From Strongylocentrotus droebachiensis (taxonomy: Eukaryota; Echinodermata; Echinoidea; Camarodonta; Strongylocentrotidae), in contig JAVYIG010001600.1 of the NCBI GenBank assembly GCA_035222895.1, positions 186,001 through 250,000 on the forward strand: a stretch of DNA of 64,000 nucleotides. Reading direction: 5' to 3'. Position 1 is the stretch's first letter. Each line of letters begins with the position of its first letter. The notes beneath the pieces were generated by a model. That model did not search any database. It was not told where the DNA came from and saw only the letters and a list, made by a program, of their open reading frames with translations. This document shows, in pieces, positions 43,581 through 58,100 of this stretch. The position numbers were made by a program, and so were the translations under genes.

Positions 43581-45807
43581 TCTACCATTCATCCTACCAT
43601 AGAGCCACCATTCATCTACCATAGAGCCACCATTCATCTACCATTGGGCTACCATTCATCTACCATTCATCCACCACTCATCTACCATTCATCTACCATA
43701 GAGGCACCATTCATCTACCATAGAGCCACCATTCATCTAACATAGAGCCACCATGAAGCTACCATTCATCTACCATTCATCCACCACTCATCTACCATTC
43801 ATCTACCATAGAGCCACCATTCATCTACCATAGAGCCACCATTCATCTACCATAGAGCCACCATTCATCTACCATAGAGCCAACATTCATCTACCATAGA
43901 GCTGCCATTCATCTACCATTCATCCACCACTCATCTACCATAGAGCCACTATTCATCTACCATAAAGCCACCATTCATCTATCATAGGGCCACATTTCAT
44001 CTACCATGAAACTACCATTCATCTACCATAGAGTCGCCATTCATCTTCCATAGAGTCGCCATTCATCTACCATAGAGCCGCCATTCATCTACCATAGAGC
44101 CACCATTCATCTACCATAGAGCCACCATTCATCTACCATAGAGCCACCATTCATCTACCATAGAGCCATCATTCATCTACCATAGAGTCGCCATTCATCC
44201 ACCACTCATCTACCATTCATCTACCATAGAGCCACCATTCATCTACCATAGAGCCACCATTCATCTACCATAGAGCCACCATACATATCTACCATAGAGC
44301 CACAATTCTCCTACCATAGAGCCACCATTCATCTACCATAGAGCCACCATTCATCTACCATAGAGCCACCATTCATCTACCATAGAGCCACCATTCATCT
44401 ACCATAGAGCCACCATTCATCTACCATAGAGCCATCATTCATCTACCATAGAGTCGCCATTCATCTTCCATAGAGTCGCCATTCATCTACCATAGAGCCG
44501 CCATTCATCTACCATAGAGCCACCATTCATCTACCATAGAGCCACCATTTATCTACCATAGAGCCACCATTCATCTACAATAGGGCTACCATAGGGCTAC
44601 CATTCACCTACCATTCATCCACTATTCATCTACCACAGAGCCACCATTTAATTCCATAGAGCCACCATTCATCTACCATAGAGCCACCATTCATCCACCA
44701 CTCATCTACTATTCATCTACCATCGAGCCACCATTCATCTACCCTAGAGCCACCATTCATCTAACATAGAGCCACCATTCATCTACCATAGAGCCACCAT
44801 TCATCTACCATAAAGCCACCATTCAACTACCATAGAGCCACCATTCATCTACCATAGAGCCACCATTCATCTACCATAGGGCTACCATTCATCTACCATT
44901 CATCTACCATTCATCCACTATCCACCATTCATCTACCATTCATCTACCATTCATCCACTATCCACCATTCATCTACCATAGAGCCACCATTCATCCACCA
45001 CTCATCTACCATTCATCTACCATAGTGCCACCATTCATCTACCATAGAGACACCATTCATCTACCACTCATCTACCATTCATCTATTATAGAGCCACCAT
45101 TCATCTACCATAGAGCCACCATTCATCTACCATAGAGCCATCATTCATCTACCATTCATCCACCACTCATCTACTATTCATCTACCCTAGAGCCACCATT
45201 CATCTAACATAGAGCCACCATTCATCTACCATAAAGCCACCATTCATCTACCATAGAGCCACCATTCATCTACCATAGAGCCACCATTCATCTACCATAG
45301 GGCTACAATTCATCTACCATTCATCTACCATTCATCCACTATCCACCATTCATCTACCATTCATCTACCATTCATCCACTATCCACCATTCATCTACCAT
45401 AGAGCCACCATTCATCCACCACTCATCTACCATTCATCTACCATAGAGCCACCATTCATCTACCATAGAGCCACCATTCATCTACCATAGAGCCACCATT
45501 CATCTACCATAGAGCCACCATTCATCTACCATAAGGCTACCATTCATCTACCATTCATCCACCACTCATCTACCATTCATCTACCATAGAGCCACCATTC
45601 ATCTACCATAGAGCCACCATTCATCTACCACTCATCTACCATTCATCTACCATAGAGCCACCATTCATCTACCATAGAGCCAACATTCATCTACCATAGA
45701 GCTGCCATTCATCTACCATTCATCCACCACTCATCTACCATAGAGCCACCATTCATCTACCATAAAGCCACCATTCATCTATCATAGGGCCACATTTCAT
45801 CTACCAT

Positions 45808-48800
45808 GAAACTACCATTCATCTACCATAGAGTCGCCATTCATCTTCCATAGAGTCGCCATTCATCTACCATAGAGCCGCCATTCATCTACCATAGAGC
45901 CACCATTCATCTACCATAGAGCCACCATTCATCTACCATAGAGCCACCATTCATCTACCATAGAGCCATCATTCATCTACCATAGAGTCGCCATTCATCC
46001 ACCACTCATCTACCATTCATCTACCATAGAGCCACCATTCATCTACCATAGAGCCACCATTCATCTACCATAGAGCCACCATACATATCTACCATAGAGC
46101 CACAATTCTCCTACCATAGAGCCACCATTCATCTACCATAGAGCCACCATTCATCTACCATAGAGCCACCATTCATCTACCATAGAGCCACCATTCATCT
46201 ACCATAGAGCCACCATTCATCTACCATAGAGCCATCATTCATCTACCATAGAGTCGCCATTCATCTTCCATAGAGTCGCCATTCATCTACCATAGAGCCG
46301 CCATTCATCTACCATAGAGCCACCATTCATCTACCATAGAGCCGCCATTCATCTACCATAGAGCCACCATTCATCTACAATAGGGCTACCATAGGGCTAC
46401 CATTCACCTACCATTCATCCACTATTCATCTACCACAGAGCCACCATTTATCTACCATAGAGCCACCATTCATCTACCATAGAGCCACCATTCATCCACC
46501 ACTCATCTACTATTCATCTACCATCGAGCCACCATTCATCTACCCTAGAGCCACCATTCATCTAACATAGAGCCACCATTCATCTACCATAGAGCCACCA
46601 TTCATCTACCATAAAGCCACCATTCATCTACCATAGAGTCGCCATTCATCTTCCATAGAGCCGCCATTCATCTACCATAGAGCCACCATTCATCTACCAT
46701 AGAGCCACCATTCATCTACCATAAAGCCACCATTCAACTACCATAGAGCCACCATTCATCTACCATAGAGCCACCATTCATCTACCATAGGGCTACCATT
46801 CATCTACCATTCATCTACCATTCATCCACTATCCACCATTCATCTACCATTCATCTACCATTCATCCACTATCCACCATTCATCTACCATAGAGCCACCA
46901 TTCATCCACCACTCATCTACCATTCATCTACCATAGTGCCACCATTCATCTACCATAGAGACACCATTCATCTACCACTCATCTACCATTCATCTATTAT
47001 AGAGCCACCATTCATCTACCATAGAGCCACCATTCATCTACCATAGAGCCATCATTCATCTACCATTCATCCACCACTCATCTACTATTCATCTACCCTA
47101 GAGCCACCATTCATCTAACATAGAGCCACCATTCATCTACCATAGGGCTACAATTCATCTACCATTCATCTACCATTCATCCACTATCCACCATTCATCT
47201 ACCATTCATCTACCATTCATCCACTATCCACCATTCATCTACCATAGAGCCACCATTCATCCACCACTCATCTACCATTCATCTACCATAGAGCCACCAT
47301 TCATCTACCATAGAGCCACCATTCATCTACCATAGAGCCACCATTCATCTACCATAGAGCCACCATTCATCTACCATAAGGCTACCATTCATCTACCATT
47401 CATCCACCACTCATCTACCATTCATCTACCATAGAGCCACCATTCATCTACCATAGAGCCACCATTCATCTACCACTCATCTACCATTCATCTACCATAG
47501 AGCCACCATTCATCTACCATAGAGCCAACATTCATCTACCATAGAGCTGCCATTCATCTACCATTCATCCACCACTCATCTACCATAGAGCCACCATTCA
47601 TCTACCATAAAGCCACCATTCATCTATCATAGGGCCACATTTCATCTACCATGAAACTACCATTCATCTACCATAGAGTCGCCATTCATCTTCCATAGAG
47701 TCGCCATTCATCTACCATAGAGCCGCCATTCATCTACCATAGAGCCACCATTCATCTACCATAGAGCCATCATTCATCTACCATAGAGTCGCCATTCATC
47801 CACCACTCATCTACCATTCATCTACCATAGAGCCACCATTCATCTACCATAGAGCCACCATTCATCTACCATAGAGCCACCATACATATCTACCATAGAG
47901 CCACAATTCTCCTACCATAGAGCCACCATTCATCTACCATAGAGCCACCATTCATCTACCATAGAGCCACCATTCATCTACCATAGAGCCACCATTCATC
48001 TACCATAGAGCCACCATTCATCTACCATAGAGCCATCATTCATCTACCATAGAGTCGCCATTCATCTTCCATAGAGTCGCCATTCATCTACCATAGAGCC
48101 GCCATTCATCTACCATAGAGCCACCATTCATCTACCATAGAGCCGCCATTCATCTACCATAGAGCCACCATTCATCTACAATAGGGCTACCATAGGGCTA
48201 CCATTCACCTACCATTCATCCACTATTCATCTACCACAGAGCCACCATTTATCTACCATAGAGCCACCATTCATCTACCATAGAGCCACCATTCATCCAC
48301 CACTCATCTACTATTCATCTACCATCGAGCCACCATTCATCTACCCTAGAGCCACCATTCATCTAACATAGAGCCACCATTCATCTACCATAGAGCCACC
48401 ATTCATCTACCATAAAGCCACCATTCATCTACCATAGAGTCGCCATTCATCTTCCATAGAGCCGCCATTCATCTACCATAGAGCCACCATTCATCTACCA
48501 TAGAGCCACCATTCATCTACCATAGGGCTACCATAGGGCTACCATTCATCTACCATTCATCCACTATTCATCTACCACAAAGCCACCATTTATCTACCAT
48601 AGAGCCACCATTCATCTATTATAGAGCCACCATTCATCCACCACTCATCTACCATTCATCTACCATCGAGCCACCATTCATCTTCCCTAGAGCCACCATT
48701 CATCTAACATAGAGCCACCATTCATCTACCATAGAGCCACCATTCATCTACCATAAAGCCACCATTCATCTACCATAGAGCCACCATTCATCTACCATAG

Positions 48801-50741
48801 AGCCACCATTCATCTACCTTAGGGCTACCATTCATCTACCATTCATCTACCATTCATCCACTATCCACCATTCATCTACCATTCATCTACCATTTATCAA
48901 CTATCCACCATTCATCTACAATAGAGCCACCATTCATCCACCACTCATCTACCATTCATCTACCATAGAGCCACCATTCATCTACCATAGAGCCACCATT
49001 CATCTACCACTCATCTACCATTCATCTACCATAGAGCCACCATTCATCTACCATAGAGCCACCATTCATCTACCATAGAGCCATCATTCATCTACCATAG
49101 GGCTGCCATTCATCTACCATTCATCCACCACTCATCTACTATTCATCTACCATAGAGCCACCATTTATCTACCGTAGAGCCACCATTCATCTACCACTCA
49201 TCTACCATTCATCTACCATAGAGCCACCATTCATCTACCATAGAGCCACCATTCATCTACCATAGAGCCATCATTCATCTACCATAGGGCTACCATTCAT
49301 CTACCATTCATCCAACACTCATCTACTATTCATCTACCATAGAGCCACCATTCATCTACCATAGAGCCACCATTCATCTACCATAGAGCCATCATTCATC
49401 TACCATAGGGCTACCATTCATCTACCATTCATCCACCACTCATCTACTATTCATCTACCATAGAGCCACCATTTATCTACCGTAGAGCCACCATTCATCT
49501 ACCATAGAGCTACCTTTCATCTAACATAGAGCCACCATTCATATCTACCATAGAGCCACCATTCTCCTACCATAGAGCCACCATTCATCTACCATAGAGC
49601 CACCATTCATCCACCATAGAGCCACCATTCATCTACCATAGAGCCACCATTCATCTACCATAGAGCCACCATTTATCTACCATAGAGCCACCTTTCATCT
49701 ACCAAAGCGCTACCATTCATCTACCATAGAGCCACCATTCATCTACCATAGAGCCACCATTCATCTACCATAGAGCCACCATTCATCTACCATAGAGCCA
49801 CCATTCATCAACCATAGAGCCACCATTCATCTACCATAGGGCTACCATTCATCTACCATTCATCCACCACTCATCTACCATTCATCTACCTTAGAGCCAC
49901 CATTCATCTACCATAGAGCCACCATTCATCTACCATAGAGCCACCATTCATCTACTATAGAGCCACCATTCATCTACCATAAGGCTACCATTCATCTACC
50001 ATTCATCAACCACTCATCTATCATTCAAGTACCATAGAGCCACCATTCATCTACCATAGAGCCACCATTCATATACCATAGAGCCACCATTCATCTACCA
50101 TAGAGCCGCCATTCATCTACCATAGAACCACCATTCATCCACCACTCATCTACCATTCATCTACCATAGAGCCAACATTCATCTACCATAGAGCCGCCAA
50201 TCATCTACCATAGAGCCACCATTCATCTACTATAGAGCCACCATTCATCTACCATAAGGCTACCATTCATTTACCATTCATCAACCACTCATCTACCATT
50301 CATCTACCATAGAGCCACCATTCATCTACCATAGAGCCGCCATTCATCTACCATAGAACCACCATTCATCCACCACTCATCTACCATTCATCTACCATAG
50401 AGCCACCATTCATCTACCATAGAGCCACCAATCATCTACCATAGAGCCACCATTCATCTACTATAGAGCCACCATTCATCTACCATAGGGCTACCATTCA
50501 TCTACCATTCATCCACCACTCATCTACTATTCATCTACCATAGAGCCACCATTTATCTACCGTAGAGCCACCATTCATCTACCATAGAGCTACCTTTCAT
50601 CTAACATAGAGCCACCATTCATATCTACCATAGAGCCACCATTCATCTACCATAGAGCCACCATTCATCTACCATAGAGCCACCATTCATCTACCATAAA
50701 GCCACCATTCATCTATCATAGGGCCACATTTCATCTACCAT
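45808..50741 (+). repeat. Right higher-order array, unit 1 (4934 bp)
   Basis: Units are phased here on the first of two GAAACT markers per repeat. This unit is 4934 bp, with its second GAAACT at 47653. Compared with unit 3 it lacks three dimers (66 bp) near 47140 and two dimers (44 bp) near 47760, which together explain the 110-bp length difference. It carries the TCCAACACTC marker at 49311 and the unusual CATTCAAGTACC change at 50021. Its first part overlaps the end of large block copy 2, so the array appears to have grown from that block's end. Confidence 0.85.
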
Positions 50742-53700
50742 GAAACTACCATTCATCTACCATAGAGTCGCCATTCATCTTCCATAGAGTCGCCATTCAT
50801 CTACCATAGAGCCGCCATTCATCTACCATAGAGCCACCATTCATCTACCATAGAGCCACCATTCATCTACCATAGAGCCACCATTCATCTACCATAGAGC
50901 CATCATTCATCTACCATAGAGTCGCCATTCATCCACCACTCATCTACCATTCATCTACCATAGAGCCACCATTCATCTACCATAGAGCCACCATTCATCT
51001 ACCATAGAGCCACCATACATATCTACCATAGAGCCACAATTCTCCTACCATAGAGCCACCATTCATCTACCATAGAGCCACCATTCATCTACCATAGAGC
51101 CACCATTCATCTACCATAGAGCCACCATTCATCTACCATAGAGCCACCATTCATCTACCATAGAGCCATCATTCATCTACCATAGAGTCGCCATTCATCT
51201 TCCATAGAGTCGCCATTCATCTACCATAGAGCCGCCATTCATCTACCATAGAGCCACCATTCATCTACCATAGAGCCGCCATTCATCTACCATAGAGCCA
51301 CCATTCATCTACAATAGGGCTACCATAGGGCTACCATTCACCTACCATTCATCCACTATTCATCTACCACAGAGCCACCATTTATCTACCATAGAGCCAC
51401 CATTCATCTACCATAGAGCCACCATTCATCCACAACTCATCTACTATTCATCTACCATCGAGCCACCATTCATCTACCCTAGAGCCACCATTCATCTAAC
51501 ATAGAGCCACCATTCATCTACCATAGAGCCACCATTCATCTACCATAAAGCCACCATTCATCTACCATAGAGTCGCCATTCATCTTCCATAGAGCCGCCA
51601 TTCATCTACCATAGAGCCACCATTCATCTACCATAGAGCCACCATTCATCTACCATAAAGCCACCATTCAACTACCATAGAGCCACCATTCATCTACCAT
51701 AGAGCCACCATTCATCTACCATAGGGCTACCATTCATCTACCATTCATCTACCATTCATCCACTATCCACCATTCATCTACCATTCATCTACCATTCATC
51801 CACTATCCACCATTCATCTACCATAGAGCCACCATTCATCCACCACTCATCTACCATTCATCTACCATAGTGCCACCATTCATCTACCATAGAGACACCA
51901 TTCATCTACCACTCATCTACCATTCATCTATTATAGAGCCACCATTCATCTACCATAGAGCCACCATTCATCTACCATAGAGCCATCATTCATCTACCAT
52001 TCATCCACCACTCATCTACTATTCATCTACCCTAGAGCCACCATTCATCTAACATAGAGCCACCATTCATCTACCATAAAGCCACCATTCATCTACCATA
52101 GAGCCACCATTCATCTACCATAGAGCCACCATTCATCTACCATAGGGCTACAATTCATCTACCATTCATCTACCATTCATCCACTATCCACCATTCATCT
52201 ACCATTCATCTACCATTCATCCACTATCCACCATTCATCTACCATAGAGCCACCATTCATCCACCACTCATCTACCATTCATCTACCATAGAGCCACCAT
52301 TCATCTACCATAGAGCCACCATTCATCTACCATAGAGCCACCATTCATCTACCATAGAGCCACCATTCATCTACCATAAGGCTACCATTCATCTACCATT
52401 CATCCACCACTCATCTACCATTCATCTACCATAGAGCCACCATTCATCTACCATAGAGCCACCATTCATCTACCACTCATCTACCATTCATCTACCATAG
52501 AGCCACCATTCATCTACCATAGAGCCAACATTCATCTACCATAGAGCTGCCATTCATCTACCATTCATCCACCACTCATCTACCATAGAGCCACCATTCA
52601 TCTACCATAAAGCCACCATTCATCTATCATAGGGCCACATTTCATCTACCATGAAACTACCATTCATCTACCATAGAGTCGCCGTTCATCTTCCATAGAG
52701 TCGCCATTCATCTACCATAGAGCCGCCATTCATCTACCATAGAGCCACCATTCATCTACCATAGAGCCACCATTCATCTACCATAGAGCCACCATTCATC
52801 TACCATAGAGCCATCATTCATCTACCATAGAGTCGCCATTCATCCACCACTCATCTACCATTCATCTACCATAGAGCCACCATTCATCTACCATAGAGCC
52901 ACCATTCATCTACCATAGAGCCACCATACATATCTACCATAGAGCCACAATTCTCCTACCATAGAGCCACCATTCATCTACCATAGAGCCACCATTCATC
53001 TACCATAGAGCCACCATTCATCTACCATAGAGCCACCATTCATCTACCATAGAGCCACCATTCATCTACCATAGAGCCATCATTCATCTACCATAGAGTC
53101 GCCATTCATCTTCCATAGAGTCGCCATTCATCTACCATAGAGCCGCCATTCATCTACCATAGAGCCACCATTCATCTACCATAGAGCCGCCATTCATCTA
53201 CCATAGAGCCACCATTCATCTACAATAGGGCTACCATAGGGCTACCATTCACCTACCATTCATCCACTATTCATCTACCACAGAGCCACCATTTATCTAC
53301 CATAGAGCCACCATTCATCTACCATAGAGCCACCATTCATCCACCACTCATCTACTATTCATCTACCATCGAGCCACCATTCATCTACCCTAGAGCCACC
53401 ATTCATCTAACATAGAGCCACCATTCATCTACCATAGAGCCACCATTCATCTACCATAAAGCCACCATTCATCTACCATAGAGTCGCCATTCATCTTCCA
53501 TAGAGCCGCCATTCATCTACCATAGAGCCACCATTCATCTACCATAGAGCCACCATTCATCTACCATAGGGCTACCATAGGGCTACCATTCATCTACCAT
53601 TCATCCACTATTCATCTACCACAAAGCCACCATTTATCTACCATAGAGCCACCATTCATCTATTATAGAGCCACCATTCATCCACCACTCATCTACCATT

Positions 53701-55192
53701 CATCTACCATCGAGCCACCATTCATCTTCCCTAGAGCCACCATTCATCTAACATAGAGCCACCATTCATCTACCATAGAGCCACCATTCATCTACCATAA
53801 AGCCACCATTCATCTACCATAGAGCCACCATTCATCTACCATAGAGCCACCATTCATCTACCTTAGGGCTACCATTCATCTACCATTCATCTACCATTCA
53901 TCCACTATCCACCATTCATCTACCATTCATCTACCATTTATCAACTATCCACCATTCATCTACAATAGAGCCACCATTCATCCACCACTCATCTACCATT
54001 CATCTACCATAGAGCCACCATTCATCTACCATAGAGCCACCATTCATCTACCACTCATCTACCATTCATCTACCATAGAGCCACCATTCATCTACCATAG
54101 AGCCACCATTCATCTACCATAGAGCCATCATTCATCTACCATAGGGCTGCCATTCATCTACCATTCATCCACCACTCATCTACTATTCATCTACCATAGA
54201 GCCACCATTTATCTACCGTAGAGCCACCATTCATCTACCACTCATCTACCATTCATCTACCATAGAGCCACCATTCATCTACCATAGAGCCACCATTCAT
54301 CTACCATAGAGCCATCATTCATCTACCATAGGGCTACCATTCATCTACCATTCATCCAACACTCATCTACTATTCATCTACCATAGAGCCACCATTCATC
54401 TACCATAGAGCCACCATTCATCTACCATAGAGCCATCATTCATCTACCATAGGGCTACCATTCATCTACCATTCATCCACCACTCATCTACTATTCATCT
54501 ACCATAGAGCCACCATTTATCTACCGTAGAGCCACCATTCATCTACCATAGAGCTACCTTTCATCTAACATAGAGCCACCATTCATATCTACCATAGAGC
54601 CACCATTCTCCTACCATAGAGCCACCATTCATCTACCATAGAGCCACCATTCATCAACCATAGAGCCACCATTCATCTACCATAGGGCTACAATTCATCT
54701 ACCATTCATCTACCATTCATCCACTATCCACCATTCATCTACCATTCATCTACCATTCATCCACTATCCACCATTCATCTACCATAGAGCCACCATTCAT
54801 CCACCACTCATCTACCATTCATCTACCATAGAGCCACCATTCATCTACCATAGAGCCACCATTCATCTACCATAGAGCCACCATTCATCTACCATAGAGC
54901 CACCATTCATCTACCATAAGGCTACCATTCATCTACCATTCATCCACCACTCATCTACCATTCATCTACCATAGAGCCACCATTCATCTACCATAGAGCC
55001 ACCATTCATCTACCACTCATCTACCATTCATCTACCATAGAGCCACCATTCATCTACCATAGAGCCAACATTCATCTACCATAGAGCTGCCATTCATCTA
55101 CCATTCATCCACCACTCATCTACCATAGAGCCACCATTCATCTACCATAAAGCCATTATTCATCTATCATAGGGCCACATTTCATCTACCAT
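50742..55192 (+). repeat. Right higher-order array, unit 2 (4451 bp, shortened)
   Basis: The second GAAACT is at 52653 (spacing 1911) and TCCAACACTC at 54355. The unit is 593 bp shorter than unit 3. It drops nine dimers (198 bp) at about 54652, then switches at about 54685 to the GGGCTACAATTC flank that normally stands 508 bp upstream of the second GAAACT of a unit. The AAAGCG and CATTCAAGTACC markers are therefore absent. Private variants are CACAACTCAT near 51432, GCCGTTCATC near 52681 and GCCATTATTC near 55152. Confidence 0.85.
54640..54695 (+). other. Composite junction in right-array unit 2
   Basis: Within about 40 bp the unit order jumps twice relative to unit 3. First, nine dimers are skipped so that CATCAACCATAG follows directly (59301 in unit 3). 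Then, at GGGCTA, the path moves to the CAATTC flank typical of the second GAAACT marker. The two steps (198 + 395 bp) account for the 593-bp length difference. It indicates exchange between non-equivalent positions of the repeat. Confidence 0.75.
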
Positions 55193-58100
55193 GAAACTAC
55201 CATTCATCTACCATAGAGTCGCCATTCATCTTCCATAGAGTCGCCATTCATCTACCATAGAGCCGCCATTCATCTACCATAGAGCCACCATTCATCTACC
55301 ATAGAGCCACCATTCATCTACCATAGAGCCACCATTCATCTACCATAGAGCCATCATTCATCTACCATAGAGTCGCCATTCATCCACCACTCATCTACCA
55401 TTCATCTACCATAGAGCCACCATTCATCTACCATAGAGCCACCATTCATCTACCATAGAGCCACCATACATATCTACCATAGAGCCACAATTCTCCTACC
55501 ATAGAGCCACCATTCATCTACCATAGAGCCACCATTCATCTACCATAGAGCCACCATTCATCTACCATAGAGCCACCATTCATCTACCATAGAGCCACCA
55601 TTCATCTACCATAGAGCCATCATTCATCTACCATAGAGTCGCCATTCATCTTCCATAGAGTCGCCATTCATCTACCATAGAGCCGCCATTCATCTACCAT
55701 AGAGCCACCATTCATCTACCATAGAGCCGCCATTCATCTACCATAGAGCCACCATTCATCTACAATAGGGCTACCATAGGGCTACCATTCACCTACCATT
55801 CATCCACTATTCATCTACCACAGAGCCACCATTTATCTACCATAGAGCCACCATTCATCTACCATAGAGCCACCATTCATCCACCACTCATCTACTATTC
55901 ATCTACCATCGAGCCACCATTCATCTACCCTAGAGCCACCATTCATCTAACATAGAGCCACCATTCATCTACCATAGAGCCACCATTCATCTACCATAAA
56001 GCCACCATTCATCTACCATAGAGTCGCCATTCATCTTCCATAGAGCCGCCATTCATCTACCATAGAGCCACCATTCATCTACCATAGAGCCACCATTCAT
56101 CTACCATAAAGCCACCATTCAACTACCATAGAGCCACCATTCATCTACCATAGAGCCACCATTCATCTACCATAGGGCTACCATTCATCTACCATTCATC
56201 TACCATTCATCCACTATCCACCATTCATCTACCATTCATCTACCATTCATCCACTATCCACCATTCATCTACCATAGAGCCACCATTCATCCACCACTCA
56301 TCTACCATTCATCTACCATAGTGCCACCATTCATCTACCATAGAGACACCATTCATCTACCACTCATCTACCATTCATCTATTATAGAGCCACCATTCAT
56401 CTACCATAGAGCCACCATTCATCTACCATAGAGCCATCATTCATCTACCATTCATCCACCACTCATCTACTATTCATCTACCCTAGAGCCACCATTCATC
56501 TAACATAGAGCCACCATTCATCTACCATAAAGCCACCATTCATCTACCATAGAGCCACCATTCATCTACCATAGAGCCACCATTCATCTACCATAGGGCT
56601 ACAATTCATCTACCATTCATCTACCATTCATCCACTATCCACCATTCATCTACCATTCATCTACCATTCATCCACTATCCACCATTCATCTACCATAGAG
56701 CCACCATTCATCCACCACTCATCTACCATTCATCTACCATAGAGCCACCATTCATCTACCATAGAGCCACCATTCATCTACCATAGAGCCACCATTCATC
56801 TACCATAGAGCCACCATTCATCTACCATAAGGCTACCATTCATCTACCATTCATCCACCACTCATCTACCATTCATCTACCATAGAGCCACCATTCATCT
56901 ACCATAGAGCCACCATTCATCTACCACTCATCTACCATTCATCTACCATAGAGCCACCATTCATCTACCATAGAGCCAACATTCATCTACCATAGAGCTG
57001 CCATTCATCTACCATTCATCCACCACTCATCTACCATAGAGCCACCATTCATCTACCATAAAGCCACCATTCATCTATCATAGGGCCACATTTCATCTAC
57101 CATGAAACTACCATTCATCTACCATAGAGTCGCCATTCATCTTCCATAGAGTCGCCATTCATCTACCATAGAGCCGCCATTCATCTACCATAGAGCCACC
57201 ATTCATCTACCATAGAGCCACCATTCATCTACCATAGAGCCACCATTCATCTACCATAGAGCCATCATTCATCTACCATAGAGTCGCCATTCATCCACCA
57301 CTCATCTACCATTCATCTACCATAGAGCCACCATTCATCTACCATAGAGCCACCATTCATCTACCATAGAGCCACCATACATATCTACCATAGAGCCACA
57401 ATTCTCCTACCATAGAGCCACCATTCATCTACCATAGAGCCACCATTCATCTACCATAGAGCCACCATTCATCTACCATAGAGCCACCATTCATCTACCA
57501 TAGAGCCACCATTCATCTACCATAGAGCCATCATTCATCTACCATAGAGTCGCCATTCATCTTCCATAGAGTCGCCATTCATCTACCATAGAGCCGCCAT
57601 TCATCTACCATAGAGCCACCATTCATCTACCATAGAGCCGCCATTCATCTACCATAGAGCCACCATTCATCTACAATAGGGCTACCATAGGGCTACCATT
57701 CACCTACCATTCATCCACTATTCATCTACCACAGAGCCACCATTTATCTACCATAGAGCCACCATTCATCTACCATAGAGCCACCATTCATCCACCACTC
57801 ATCTACTATTCATCTACCATCGAGCCACCATTCATCTACCCTAGAGCCACCATTCATCTAACATAGAGCCACCATTCATCTACCATAGAGCCACCATTCA
57901 TCTACCATAAAGCCACCATTCATCTACCATAGAGTCGCCATTCATCTTCCATAGAGCCGCCATTCATCTACCATAGAGCCACCATTCATCTACCATAGAG
58001 CCACCATTCATCTACCATAGGGCTACCATAGGGCTACCATTCATCTACCATTCATCCACTATTCATCTACCACAAAGCCACCATTTATCTACCATAGAGC

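Larger units (their letters stand above)
23147..46020 (+). repeat. Large duplicated block, copy 2
   Basis: This is the second copy of the left-hand block. Positions 1 to about 18070 map here at offset 23146. A 62-bp deletion near 41217 changes the offset to 23084, then a 1960-bp tandem duplication sets it to 25106 up to about 46020 (18649 to 43755, 18902 to 44008, 20702 to 45808). The internal 685-bp duplication (23147/23832) and the 5222-bp duplication are both conserved, so they predate the block duplication. Differences found are isolated, such as GAGACACC at 26391 against GAGAAACC at 3245, and TTACCATAG at 19381 against CTACCATAG at 44487. Confidence 0.93.
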
